Below, in pieces: positions 1 to 6,734 of a stretch of DNA of 10,099 nucleotides. The notes below the pieces were generated by a model that ran no database searches, was not told the DNA's origin, and worked only from the letters and a program-made list of their open reading frames with translations. Numbering within the stretch: position 1 is the stretch's first letter; each line of letters begins with the position of its first letter. Source of the stretch: Desulfobacterales bacterium (GTDB lineage Bacteria; Desulfobacterota; Desulfobacteria; Desulfobacterales; Desulfosalsimonadaceae); contig JAGXLE010000027.1 of the NCBI GenBank assembly GCA_018334855.1, forward strand, positions 1 through 10,099. The letters run 5' to 3'. The translations under genes were made by a program, and so were the position numbers.

Positions 1-1
1 T

Positions 2-253
2 GATTTAGATATTATCGAGTTAAACGAGGCATTTGCGTCCCAGGCATTGGCCTGCATGAAGGAACTGGGCATTGACACTCAAAAGCCGAATCTTTACGGC
101 AGCGGGATTTCCCTTGGCCACCCCATTGGCTGCACGGGCGCCAGGCAGATGGTAACCGCCATTCACATGATGCGCGACAAGGGGGCAAAAACAGGCATGG
201 TCTCAATGTGCATCGGCGGCGGCATGGGCATGGCCATGATTATAGAGGCCTGA
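2..253 (+). CDS. Thiolase (acetyl-CoA acetyltransferase family), C-terminal fragment
   Basis: This is the last 83 codons of a thiolase; the N-terminal part with the acyl-accepting cysteine lies outside the window. Thiolases condense two acyl-CoA units or cleave 3-ketoacyl-CoA in beta-oxidation, ketone-body or polyhydroxybutyrate metabolism. Visible landmarks are the NEAFA block (residues 8-12 of the fragment), the GHP histidine loop in GSGISLGHPIGCTGAR (33-48), and the C-terminal CIGGGMG block whose cysteine (70) is the catalytic acid/base. The protein ends normally a few residues later with a TGA. The usual N-x-N-G-G before the histidine loop is replaced by N-L-Y-G-S, a mild departure. The sequence does not decide between biosynthetic and degradative roles. 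The next gene starts 40 bases downstream on the same strand. Confidence 0.93.
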   Translation, partial: DLDIIELNEAFASQALACMKELGIDTQKPNLYGSGISLGHPIGCTGARQMVTAIHMMRDKGAKTGMVSMCIGGGMGMAMIIEA

Positions 254-293
254 TGAAACACAGCGGATTATTTCATTATATAGGAGTTTGGAC

Positions 294-464
294 ATGAATA
301 TTGACATAGAGTCGATCAGCAGGAAAATCGGTACACTTGTAGTCTTCGGCGTCCCCTTAATCGTGGGCGGCGGCATTGTATATTATTTTGCCCAGAGTTT
401 TCCGGCCATGTATATCTTTGAAGTGGTTCTGGTGCTTGCTGCCCTTGGTTTTGTCAGCAGGTAG
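294..464 (+). CDS. Small two-helix membrane protein of unknown function
   Basis: This 56-residue frame opens with ATG seven bases after a good AGGAG ribosome binding site (282-286) and ends at TAG. The first dozen residues are polar (MNIDIESISRKIG). Two hydrophobic stretches follow, about residues 13-32 and 36-54, separated by a short turn containing Q-S-F-P. This predicts a helical hairpin in the inner membrane with almost no soluble part. I do not recognise a family. It lies 40 bases after the thiolase gene and may be co-transcribed with it. The clean ribosome binding site and membrane-like composition support a real gene, but its length leaves some doubt. Confidence 0.6.
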   Translation: MNIDIESISRKIGTLVVFGVPLIVGGGIVYYFAQSFPAMYIFEVVLVLAALGFVSR

Positions 465-571
465 GCTGTAAAAATTTTTTTCAGTGTGTAAAAAAACGGG
501 CGGAACCCTCTTTGCCGCAGCATTGAGGTCCGGCCTGCGACGGTGTTGTTTTGCCTGCCGCCTTCAGGAAA

Positions 572-598
572 TTGTCACCGATTGTTTTAGTATATAAT
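572..598 (+). promoter_or_regulatory. Candidate sigma70-type promoter upstream of gyrA
   Basis: A TTGTCA element (572-577) and a perfect TATAAT (593-598) lie 25 bases upstream of the gyrA start. The spacer is only 15 bases, shorter than the preferred 17, so activity is uncertain. The rest of 465-623 holds A/T runs near 470-500 and no convincing terminator hairpin. Confidence 0.4.
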
Positions 599-623
599 AA
601 GAAAGCTCTGAGCGGGAGTTGAA

Positions 624-3083
624 ATGAACGAGATCCAGCAGCGGATTAACGAGATCACTATCGACAGCGAGATGCGCCAGTCATATCTCGATTATGCCAT
701 GAGCGTAATTATCGGCAGGGCTTTGCCCGATGTTCGCGACGGATTAAAACCGGTGCACCGCCGGATCCTGTTTGCCATGCGCGAACTGAGAAACGACTGG
801 AACAAGCCTTATAAAAAATCGGCCCGCATAGTCGGCGACGTCATAGGTAAGTACCATCCCCACGGTGATGCGGCGGTTTATGACGCCACCGTTCGCATGG
901 CCCAGAAATTTACTCTCAGGTATCCGTTTGTAGACGGCCAGGGGAATTTCGGATCCGTAGACGGCGATCCTCCGGCGGCCATGCGTTATACAGAGGTTCG
1001 CATGACCCGGCTGGCCCACCAGATGCTGGAAGATATAGACAAGGACACGGTGGACTGGCAGTTAAACTATGACGAGACCATAAATGAACCAATGGTTTTG
1101 CCGGCCAAGGTCCCCTCTCTTCTGCTGAACGGATCTTCGGGCATTGCCGTTGGAATGGCCACCAACATTCCTCCCCACAATATTTCCGAGTTATCAGAGG
1201 CGATAAAGGCTCTTATTGACAACAGCGAAATAACGATCGATGAGCTTATTGAATATATGCCGGGACCTGATTTTCCAACCGGCGGTATTATTTACGGCAC
1301 AGAAGGTATCAGGCAGGCCTACCATACCGGGCGCGGCAAACTGCGTATCCGTGCCAGGGTCGAGACTGAAGTCGAGAAAAAGACCAAAAACGAAATCATT
1401 GTCATCAAGGAGCTGCCCTACCAGGTAAACAAGGCCGCGCTTATCGAAAAAATCGCCAACCTGGTACGGGAAAGGCAGATAGAGGGGATCCGCTATATCC
1501 GGGACGAGTCGGACAAGGAAGGCATCCGGGTGGCAATTGCCTTAAAAAAGGACCAGGTGGCCGAAGTCGTGTTAAACATGCTCTACAAGCACACCCCCCT
1601 GGAAAGCAATTTCGGGATAATTTTTCTGGCAGTGGTCAACCGGAGGCCCGAGCTGATGAACCTCAAGGAAATCCTTGAGCATTTCGTTGTACACAGAAAA
1701 GAGATCATCGTCCGCCGCACCCGCCATGACCTTAAAAAAGCCGAAGCCCGGGCCCATATCCTGGAAGGCCTTATTGTCGCCTTAGACAACCTTGACGACG
1801 TGGTGGCACTGATCCGCAAGGCGGCTTCCCCCGCAGAGGCGAAAACCCAATTGATGGAGCGATTTGAGCTCTCGGATGCCCAGGCCCAGGCGATACTCGA
1901 CATGCGACTGCAGAGGCTTACGGGACTGGAACGCGACAAGATAAAACAGGAACACGTGGAAGTGCTCCAGGCAATAGCCCGCTACAAGGAAATTTTGGGA
2001 AGCGAACGGATAGTGCTCCAGCTTATAAAGGACGAACTCACCGAGATCCAGGGCACCTTCGGAGACGACCGCCGCACCAGGATCGTGTCACAGACCCGCG
2101 AAATCACCATGGAGGATATGATCGCAGAGGAAGACATGGTGGTAACCATTTCCAATGCCGGCTATATCAAGCGAAATCCCATAACCCTTTACCGCAAGCA
2201 GCACAGGGGCGGCAAGGGCAAGACAGGCATGGGGACCAGGGGAGAGGATTTTGTATCCCATCTGTTTGTGGCTTCCACCCATCATACCTTCATGTTTTTT
2301 ACCAACCAGGGCCGGGTCTATTGGTGCAAGGTCTATGACATACCCCAGGGCGGACGGACCAGCCGGGGCAAGGCCATTGTCAATCTTTTAAATTTTGTCC
2401 CGGAAGAGCGCCTGACCACGGTTATGGCGGTTCCGGAATTTTCGCCGGGCAGCTACGTTATAATGGCCACCCGCAAGGGGCTGGTAAAAAAGACCGATAT
2501 CATGGCTTTTTCCCGGCCCCGTTCCGGCGGGATTATCGCCATGAGTCTTGCAGGGGGAGACGAACTTATTGCCGCCCGGCTTACAGACGGAACGCGCCAG
2601 GTGTTTTTGTGTTCGCTTCTGGGCAAATCCATCAGGTTCCGCGAATCAGACATTCGCCCTTCGGGAAGAAAATCCATGGGTGTGCGCGGTATGGCTCTGA
2701 CCGGGCAGGACAACCTGGTGGGCATGGAGGTGCTGACCTACGGTCAGACCCTTCTTACAGCCACTGAAAAAGGCTATGGCAAGCGCACTTCCATAGACGA
2801 GTACCCGGTGCATAAAAGAGGCGGCAAGGGCGTGATTACCATAAAGACAAACGAGCGAAACGGCAGGGTGATGACCATACTGGTGGTCGGAGACGAAGAC
2901 GAGGTGATGCTGGTAACAGATGCCGGCAAGATTATCCGCCTTAGCATGTCGGACGTATCCGTGATCAGCCGCAATACCCAGGGGGTCAAGTTAATTGACA
3001 TGGAAGCATCCGAGCGGCTGGTAAGTGCGGCCCGGCTGGCTGAAAAGGAAGAGCCCGGGGCGGAGGAAGAACAGGCGCAATAG
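624..3083 (+). CDS. gyrA: DNA gyrase subunit A
   Basis: GyrA is the breakage-reunion subunit of DNA gyrase (GyrA2GyrB2), which introduces negative supercoils using ATP hydrolysed by GyrB. The 819-residue protein is full length but shorter than the 875 of E. coli. The N-terminal domain carries the catalytic tyrosine at residue 122 (motif AAMRYTE), with E. coli numbering preserved. The quinolone-resistance region reads [10 protein letters not shown], with alanine at position 83 and the usual aspartate at 87. The C-terminal DNA-wrapping beta-pinwheel starts near residue 500 and contains the GyrA box as QHRGGKG (526-532), a histidine variant of Q(R/K)RGGKG; this separates it from topoisomerase IV subunit ParC. 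A related KRGGKG occurs in a later blade. The tail is acidic. The ATG at 624 follows GGGAG (614-618) by five bases and gives the conserved N-terminus. It is the first gene of a tight cluster with gpsA. Confidence 0.98.
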   Translation: MNEIQQRINEITIDSEMRQSYLDYAMSVIIGRALPDVRDGLKPVHRRILFAMRELRNDWNKPYKKSARIVGDVIGKYHPHGDAAVYDATVRMAQKFTLRYPFVDGQGNFGSVDGDPPAAMRYTEVRMTRLAHQMLEDIDKDTVDWQLNYDETINEPMVLPAKVPSLLLNGSSGIAVGMATNIPPHNISELSEAIKALIDNSEITIDELIEYMPGPDFPTGGIIYGTEGIRQAYHTGRGKLRIRARVETEVEKKTKNEIIVIKELPYQVNKAALIEKIANLVRERQIEGIRYIRDESDKEGIRVAIALKKDQVAEVVLNMLYKHTPLESNFGIIFLAVVNRRPELMNLKEILEHFVVHRKEIIVRRTRHDLKKAEARAHILEGLIVALDNLDDVVALIRKAASPAEAKTQLMERFELSDAQAQAILDMRLQRLTGLERDKIKQEHVEVLQAIARYKEILGSERIVLQLIKDELTEIQGTFGDDRRTRIVSQTREITMEDMIAEEDMVVTISNAGYIKRNPITLYRKQHRGGKGKTGMGTRGEDFVSHLFVASTHHTFMFFTNQGRVYWCKVYDIPQGGRTSRGKAIVNLLNFVPEERLTTVMAVPEFSPGSYVIMATRKGLVKKTDIMAFSRPRSGGIIAMSLAGGDELIAARLTDGTRQVFLCSLLGKSIRFRESDIRPSGRKSMGVRGMALTGQDNLVGMEVLTYGQTLLTATEKGYGKRTSIDEYPVHKRGGKGVITIKTNERNGRVMTILVVGDEDEVMLVTDAGKIIRLSMSDVSVISRNTQGVKLIDMEASERLVSAARLAEKEEPGAEEEQAQ

Positions 3084-3098
3084 GAGAGAGCAGACCGG

Positions 3099-4124
3099 AT
3101 GAGCGATAGTGAAAGCCCGGAGATCGGGGTTATAGGAGCAGGAAGCTGGGGTACGGCAATTGCCGGCATGCTGGGGGAAAAAGGCTGCAAAGTGGATTTG
3201 TGGGCTTATGAGCCGGAAGTATGCCGCAGTATCGTCGAGGACAGGGAAAACGCGATGTTTCTGCCCGGGATCCGTCTTTCTGAAAATATCAGGGTATCAG
3301 ATGACCTGGATCTGGTGGCAGGCGGTAAAAACATGGTGGTCATGGTGGTGCCTTCCCACGTGATGCGCGAGGTGGCCGGGCGGGTGGCCGGAAGCATACC
3401 GGAAAATGCCGTGGTGGTATCAGCGGCCAAGGGTATAGAAAACAAGACGCACCTGATAATGACCGGGGTGCTCTCAGAGGTTATGCCCGGCCACACCCAC
3501 ATGCTGGCGGTGCTTTCCGGCCCCAGTTTTGCCGGGGAAGTGGCCAGGCAGGTGCCCACGGTGGTGACGGCCGCTGCAGAAGATCCGCAGATTGCAGGCT
3601 ACGTGCAGCAGGTTTTTGCCACCCCTTTTTTTCGGGTCTACACAAATCCGGATGTGATGGGTGTACAGTTGGGCGGAGCTGTTAAAAATGTAATTGCAAT
3701 TGCTTCGGGTATTGTAGACGGACTGGGCCTGGGTCTAAACAGCCGTGCAGCACTGGTTACACGTGGGTTAACTGAAATCAGGAGGCTTGGCATAAAGCTC
3801 GGGGCCCACCCTCATACTTTTGCGGGTTTGAGCGGAGTTGGCGATCTTGTTTTGACGTGTACCGGGACTTTGAGCCGGAACCACACGGTGGGCAAGATGA
3901 TAGGCCAGGGAAAGAAGCTGCCGGAAATCCTTGACCGGATGTCCATGGTGGCAGAAGGCGTGAGAACCGCGAAGTCGGTTTACAACATGTCAAAAAAGCT
4001 GGGCGTGGAAATGCCTATTGCAGATTCCGTTTACGCAGTTCTCTACGAGGATTTAAAACCTGAAGACGCCGTATACCAGTTAATGACCCGCAGTCTGAAA
4101 TCGGAACTGGAGGATGTGGAGTAA
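3099..4124 (+). CDS. gpsA: Glycerol-3-phosphate dehydrogenase [NAD(P)+]
   Basis: This soluble enzyme reduces dihydroxyacetone phosphate to sn-glycerol-3-phosphate with NAD(P)H, supplying the backbone for phospholipid synthesis. The 341-residue length is normal. A Rossmann dinucleotide-binding loop GAGSWG lies at residues 13-18, a conserved lysine in AAKGIE at 111, and the catalytic lysine in GGAVKNV at 196. The substrate-site blocks GLSGVGDLVLTC (243-254) and SRN (259-261) are intact. The ATG is 15 bases after the gyrA stop. The purine-rich AGGAGAGAG (3082-3090) overlaps that stop and serves as the ribosome binding site, suggesting the gene is co-transcribed and perhaps translationally linked with gyrA. 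Nothing in the sequence suggests loss of function. Confidence 0.97.
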   Translation: MSDSESPEIGVIGAGSWGTAIAGMLGEKGCKVDLWAYEPEVCRSIVEDRENAMFLPGIRLSENIRVSDDLDLVAGGKNMVVMVVPSHVMREVAGRVAGSIPENAVVVSAAKGIENKTHLIMTGVLSEVMPGHTHMLAVLSGPSFAGEVARQVPTVVTAAAEDPQIAGYVQQVFATPFFRVYTNPDVMGVQLGGAVKNVIAIASGIVDGLGLGLNSRAALVTRGLTEIRRLGIKLGAHPHTFAGLSGVGDLVLTCTGTLSRNHTVGKMIGQGKKLPEILDRMSMVAEGVRTAKSVYNMSKKLGVEMPIADSVYAVLYEDLKPEDAVYQLMTRSLKSELEDVE

Positions 4125-4163
4125 CCTAGAAAAATAAGACGGCTGCAGAAAACGGGGCAAACC

Positions 4164-4907
4164 ATGAGCCAAAATCTACCGCACAAGGGAGAGGGACACC
4201 GCCGCCGGCTGCGGGAAAAATTCCTGAATTCCGGTTTGAGCGGTTTTCATGACTACGAGGTGGTGGAACTGCTGCTGACTCTGGCAACTCCTATAAAAGA
4301 CTGCAAGGATGCGGCAAAAGAGGCGCTGAGAAAGTTTAAAACGCTTGCCGGCGTGCTGGAGGCGCCGGTAAATCAGTTGTGCGAGATCAAGGGGATAGGC
4401 CCTAAAAATGTTTTCGGTATAAAACTTGTCCCTGCGGTTGCAGATCGTTATCTTGAAAAAAAGGTGGTTAGTTCAGATACGTTAAACAATGCCGGTGCGC
4501 TTTTTGATTACCTGTATCACAGCATGGCCGGCAAGGGCAGGGAGCTTTTCAAGGTTTTGTTTCTGGATGCCAAAAACCGGGTGCTGGGCACCGAGGTTTT
4601 GTTTGAAGGCACGCTGACAGCCGGGGCGGTCTATCCCAGGGAGGTGGTAAAAAAAGCGCTGGATTATCGTGCGGCTTCCGTGATTTTTGCGCACAATCAT
4701 CCTTCCGGGGATCCGGAGCCCTCGTCGGCAGATGATGCCATTACCAGGCGGCTGGTTTTTGCGTGCATGAGCATGGGCATTACCGTTCACGAACACTTGG
4801 TTATAGGCGACCGCCGTTATTACAGTTTCGCCGATGCCGGCCGAATTGGGCGCATGTGCCGGGAGTATGAGCAGGAACTGGTAAAATACACGGGTGAAAA
4901 TGACTGA
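4164..4907 (+). CDS. radC: RadC family JAMM/MPN-domain protein
   Basis: This 247-residue protein belongs to the RadC (YicR-type) family. The C-terminal half is a JAB1/MPN-like fold with the signature HNHPSGDPEPSSAD at residues 177-190. H177, H179 and D190 fit the H-x-H-x10-D metal-binding pattern, so a metallohydrolase site is plausible. The N-terminal half contains a helix-hairpin-helix segment, IKGIGPKNVFGIK (75-87), expected to touch DNA. RadC was once called a DNA repair protein, but that role was later disputed and the biochemical function is unclear. The first 40 residues (starting GHRRRLREKF at 11) differ from the common RadC opening (a PRERL-like block) but keep the helical EVVELLL segment. 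Its place between gpsA and pgk indicates a resident chromosomal copy rather than the mobile-element type. The ribosome binding site is weak (GGGG at 4154-4157). Confidence 0.92.
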   Translation: MSQNLPHKGEGHRRRLREKFLNSGLSGFHDYEVVELLLTLATPIKDCKDAAKEALRKFKTLAGVLEAPVNQLCEIKGIGPKNVFGIKLVPAVADRYLEKKVVSSDTLNNAGALFDYLYHSMAGKGRELFKVLFLDAKNRVLGTEVLFEGTLTAGAVYPREVVKKALDYRAASVIFAHNHPSGDPEPSSADDAITRRLVFACMSMGITVHEHLVIGDRRYYSFADAGRIGRMCREYEQELVKYTGEND

Positions 4908-5178
4908 ATCGGACAACAGGCCGGATTGTTTCGGAGTTCTTGATTTCGTCTTTCCCCTGGCCGAAGACGGTTTGCGCCAGAGCCCGGAAGTGTGCATGGC
5001 ATGTGATCATAAAACCGCATGCCTCAAGGAGGCCATTGCCCGGGGAGAGGGCCTGAAGGTTGAAGATGAAAAGGTGGATCGTGCCTATCAATCCGGAAAA
5101 ATGACCTTTTTTGAAAGATGGGCCAGGAAAAAGTCGATTCATCAGCGCAAACAGAAAGGGAAAGCTCAGGGCAGATAA
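4900..5178 (+). CDS. Small cysteine-motif protein, possible Fe-S or zinc binder (unknown family)
   Basis: This 92-residue protein starts at ATG 4900, overlapping the end of radC by 8 bases; a GTG at 4894 is an alternative start adding two residues. I do not recognise the family. Its four cysteines are spaced C10-X21-C32-X2-C35-X5-C41, and the last is followed by LKEAI. That spacing matches the [4Fe-4S] ligand pattern of actinobacterial WhiB-like proteins, as does an F-x-F-P between the first and second cysteines. The G-[VI]-W-G-G turn of that family is absent. The C-terminal half is charged, with an ERWARKK segment (about 71-77) followed by a strongly basic tail ([12 protein letters not shown]), which could contact nucleic acid. 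Stop-start overlap implies translational coupling to radC, and pgk follows after 29 bases. A metal-binding role is inferred only. Confidence 0.82.
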   Translation: MTESDNRPDCFGVLDFVFPLAEDGLRQSPEVCMACDHKTACLKEAIARGEGLKVEDEKVDRAYQSGKMTFFERWARKKSIHQRKQKGKAQGR

Positions 5179-5193
5179 TCCTGAAAAAAGTCC

Positions 5194-5200
5194 AAGGAGG
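5194..5200 (+). promoter_or_regulatory. Strong ribosome binding site fixing the pgk start
   Basis: AAGGAGG lies seven bases before the ATG at 5208. It selects this start over an in-frame ATG at 5118, which would add 30 residues unlike any Pgk N-terminus and overlap the preceding gene. Confidence 0.9.
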
Positions 5201-5207
5201 GGTATCT

Positions 5208-6398
5208 ATGAAATCGATCAAGGAATTGAACCTGGAAGACAAACGTGTGCTGGTGCGGGTCGACTTCAACGTCCCCATGGACGAGCATCAGAACATAACC
5301 GATGATACCCGCATCAGGGAAGTGCTTCCTACCTTGCGCTATATACTGGACAACAAGGGAAGGCTCATAATCATGTCCCACATGGGCCGTCCAAAGGGAA
5401 AACGCGCTGATGAGCTGAGCCTTGGACCGGTTGCCAAGCGTCTGGGCCGCCTGCTGGAACAGGAGATTGAAATGGCGCCGGACTGCACGGGCGAAGAGGT
5501 TGAAAAACTGGTTGGAAGCATGGGGCAAAACGAAGTAATTCTTCTTGAAAACCTGCGTTTTAACTCGGGTGAAGAAAAAAACGACCCTGATTTTGCCCGA
5601 AAGCTGGCAGCCCTTGGCGATGTCTATATCAATGACGCTTTTGCGGTATCCCATCGCGCACATGCTTCCGTGGACGCGGTGGTTCGTAATTTTTCCGAAG
5701 CCGCGGCAGGCTTTCTCCTGTTAAAGGAGCTGAAGTATTTCAAAGATGCCATGGAAAATCCGCGCCGGCCGCTGGTGGCCATAATAGGGGGAGCAAAGGT
5801 CTCCGGCAAGTTCGGCGCTTTGGAAAACATGCTTTCCAGGGTTAATAAATTTATTATCGGCGGCGCCATGGCCAATTCTTTTTTAAAAAGCATGGGATTT
5901 GATATGGGCAGCTCAAAGGTCGAGGATGAGCTGGTGGAGGCCGCGGGCGAGCTCAGACAACGCGCCATTCGGGAAGGCATCAAGTTTTATCTTCCTATTG
6001 ATGCGGTTGTGGCCCCGGAACCGGATCCCAGGGCCGAGACCAAAATAGTTCCCATCCAGGAGATTCCGGCAAACTGGATGGCACTGGATATAGGACCGGC
6101 TACTTCCAGGCTGTTCGATGAAGCGCTTTATAACTCAAAGACTATAGTCTGGAACGGTCCCATGGGCATGTTTGAAATTGATGCGTTCAGCCGGGGCACC
6201 GTGTCGATGGTTTACAGTGTTGCAGATTCATATGCCCTCTCCATAGTGGGCGGCGGGGATACGGACGTGGCAATCCACAGCACCGGGCAGACTGACCGGT
6301 TTTCATATATTTCCACGGGCGGCGGAGCGTTTCTGCAGCTTCTGGAAGGAAAGCCCCTGCCGGGCGTTGAGGCCCTGGGAGGATCGGATATCCGTTAA
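5208..6398 (+). CDS. pgk: Phosphoglycerate kinase
   Basis: Pgk transfers phosphate reversibly between 1,3-bisphosphoglycerate and ADP in cytoplasmic glycolysis and gluconeogenesis. The 396-residue length is typical. The signature [11 protein letters not shown] is at residues 13-23. Substrate-binding blocks are SHMGRP (57-62), ENLRF (114-118) and HRAHAS (149-154). The nucleotide-binding C-terminal domain shows GGAKVS (194-199), NGPMGMFE (316-323), GGGDT (348-352) and TGGGA (370-374). Small departures are [10 protein letters not shown] where DAFGTAHRAH is common, and VSGK where VSDK is common; neither looks disabling. It is the last intact gene of the gyrA-gpsA-radC cluster, 29 bases after the cysteine-motif gene, but its much stronger ribosome binding site suggests higher translation. 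No clear terminator follows the TAA. Confidence 0.98.
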   Translation: MKSIKELNLEDKRVLVRVDFNVPMDEHQNITDDTRIREVLPTLRYILDNKGRLIIMSHMGRPKGKRADELSLGPVAKRLGRLLEQEIEMAPDCTGEEVEKLVGSMGQNEVILLENLRFNSGEEKNDPDFARKLAALGDVYINDAFAVSHRAHASVDAVVRNFSEAAAGFLLLKELKYFKDAMENPRRPLVAIIGGAKVSGKFGALENMLSRVNKFIIGGAMANSFLKSMGFDMGSSKVEDELVEAAGELRQRAIREGIKFYLPIDAVVAPEPDPRAETKIVPIQEIPANWMALDIGPATSRLFDEALYNSKTIVWNGPMGMFEIDAFSRGTVSMVYSVADSYALSIVGGGDTDVAIHSTGQTDRFSYISTGGGAFLQLLEGKPLPGVEALGGSDIR

Positions 6399-6399
6399 T

Positions 6400-6592
6400 G
6401 AAAAGCATTACCTGAGCCTTTTCCTGGGCGTAACCACGTTTCCGTTCAGGGTGTTTGTGCCTGTGGACGCGCTGGGGCGAATGCCGGGCACCCTGATGCT
6501 GAGCGTGCAGGGCGCCTTTTTGTTTGAGCAGAAGTATTTTTTTTATGGGAGCGGTGCTGCTGGTCAGCCTGGTGTTGCTTGCAGTTGCCTAA
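6400..6592 (+). pseudogene. C-terminal remnant of a VTT/DedA (TVP38-like) membrane protein, frameshifted
   Basis: Directly after pgk, one frame encodes a hydrophobic stretch reading LSLFLGVTTFPFRVF (from 6412) and then DALGRMPGTLMLSVQG. The F-P-F-R followed by L-G-R-M-P-G-T-L resembles the C-terminal part of VTT-domain (DedA/TVP38/TMEM64) inner-membrane proteins. After FEQKYFF the frame turns polar at a run of eight T (6537-6544). Moving one base forward there restores a hydrophobic helix, MGAVLLVSLVLLAVA, which ends at TAA 6590-6592. One fewer T would join both parts into a single frame. The N-terminal half of the family is missing and no start codon or ribosome binding site precedes the segment; the ATG overlapping the pgk stop reads only MKSIT. 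The parsimonious reading is a truncated, decayed gene. The family assignment is from memory of the motif. Confidence 0.55.
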
Positions 6593-6647
6593 AGGTTCAG
6601 AAATGTCCTTTATGAGTGGGCTGAAAAACAGGAACATAGATAATTGC

Positions 6648-6676
6648 TTGACAATTCAGGAAAAACATGCTAAAAT
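6648..6676 (+). promoter_or_regulatory. Near-consensus sigma70 promoter with extended -10
   Basis: A perfect TTGACA (6648-6653), a 17-base spacer and TAAAAT (6671-6676), preceded by TG at 6668-6669 as in extended -10 promoters, lie 58 bases before the TTG start of the next gene. Transcription would begin near 6683. This is the best promoter visible in the window, and it shows that the downstream gene is expressed separately from the pgk cluster. Confidence 0.75.
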
Positions 6677-6720
6677 AAATATAAATTCTTTGTTCCGGAC
6701 AAGTAACCCGGCTGTTTAAA

Positions 6721-6725
6721 AGGAG
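6721..6725 (+). promoter_or_regulatory. Ribosome binding site for a TTG start
   Basis: AGGAG, with flanking A residues (AAAAGGAG), ends nine bases before the TTG at 6735. There is no ATG or GTG at a suitable distance, and an in-frame stop-free extension upstream lacks a better site, so TTG is the likely start. Confidence 0.7.
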
Positions 6726-6734
6726 ATCAGATCT

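Noticed and set aside
465..520. A/T-rich tract with a weak GCGG/CCGC pairing after the small membrane protein gene
   Set aside because: The stem is only four base pairs and the T run precedes rather than follows it, so it is not a credible terminator.
2774..3190. Long minus-strand frame across the gyrA-gpsA junction
   Set aside because: It is antisense to two confidently identified genes, is Ser/Pro/Thr-rich as expected for a shadow frame, and has no plausible start signal.
4482..4997. 171-codon minus-strand frame opposite radC
   Set aside because: Antisense to the conserved JAMM domain of radC; its composition is that of a codon-bias shadow.
5118..5207. In-frame upstream ATG that would lengthen Pgk by 30 residues
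   Set aside because: The extra residues overlap the preceding gene and do not look like a Pgk N-terminus; the ATG at 5208 has an ideal AAGGAGG site.
5166..5663. 165-codon minus-strand frame opposite pgk
   Set aside because: Antisense to the conserved Pgk N-terminal domain, with no family resemblance and no ribosome binding site.
6603..6719. Thirty-eight-codon plus-strand frame (starts MSFMSGLKNR) with AAAGG seven bases upstream
   Set aside because: It spans the strong promoter and transcription start of the next gene, has a low-complexity A/T-driven composition and no recognisable features; the promoter explains the sequence better.
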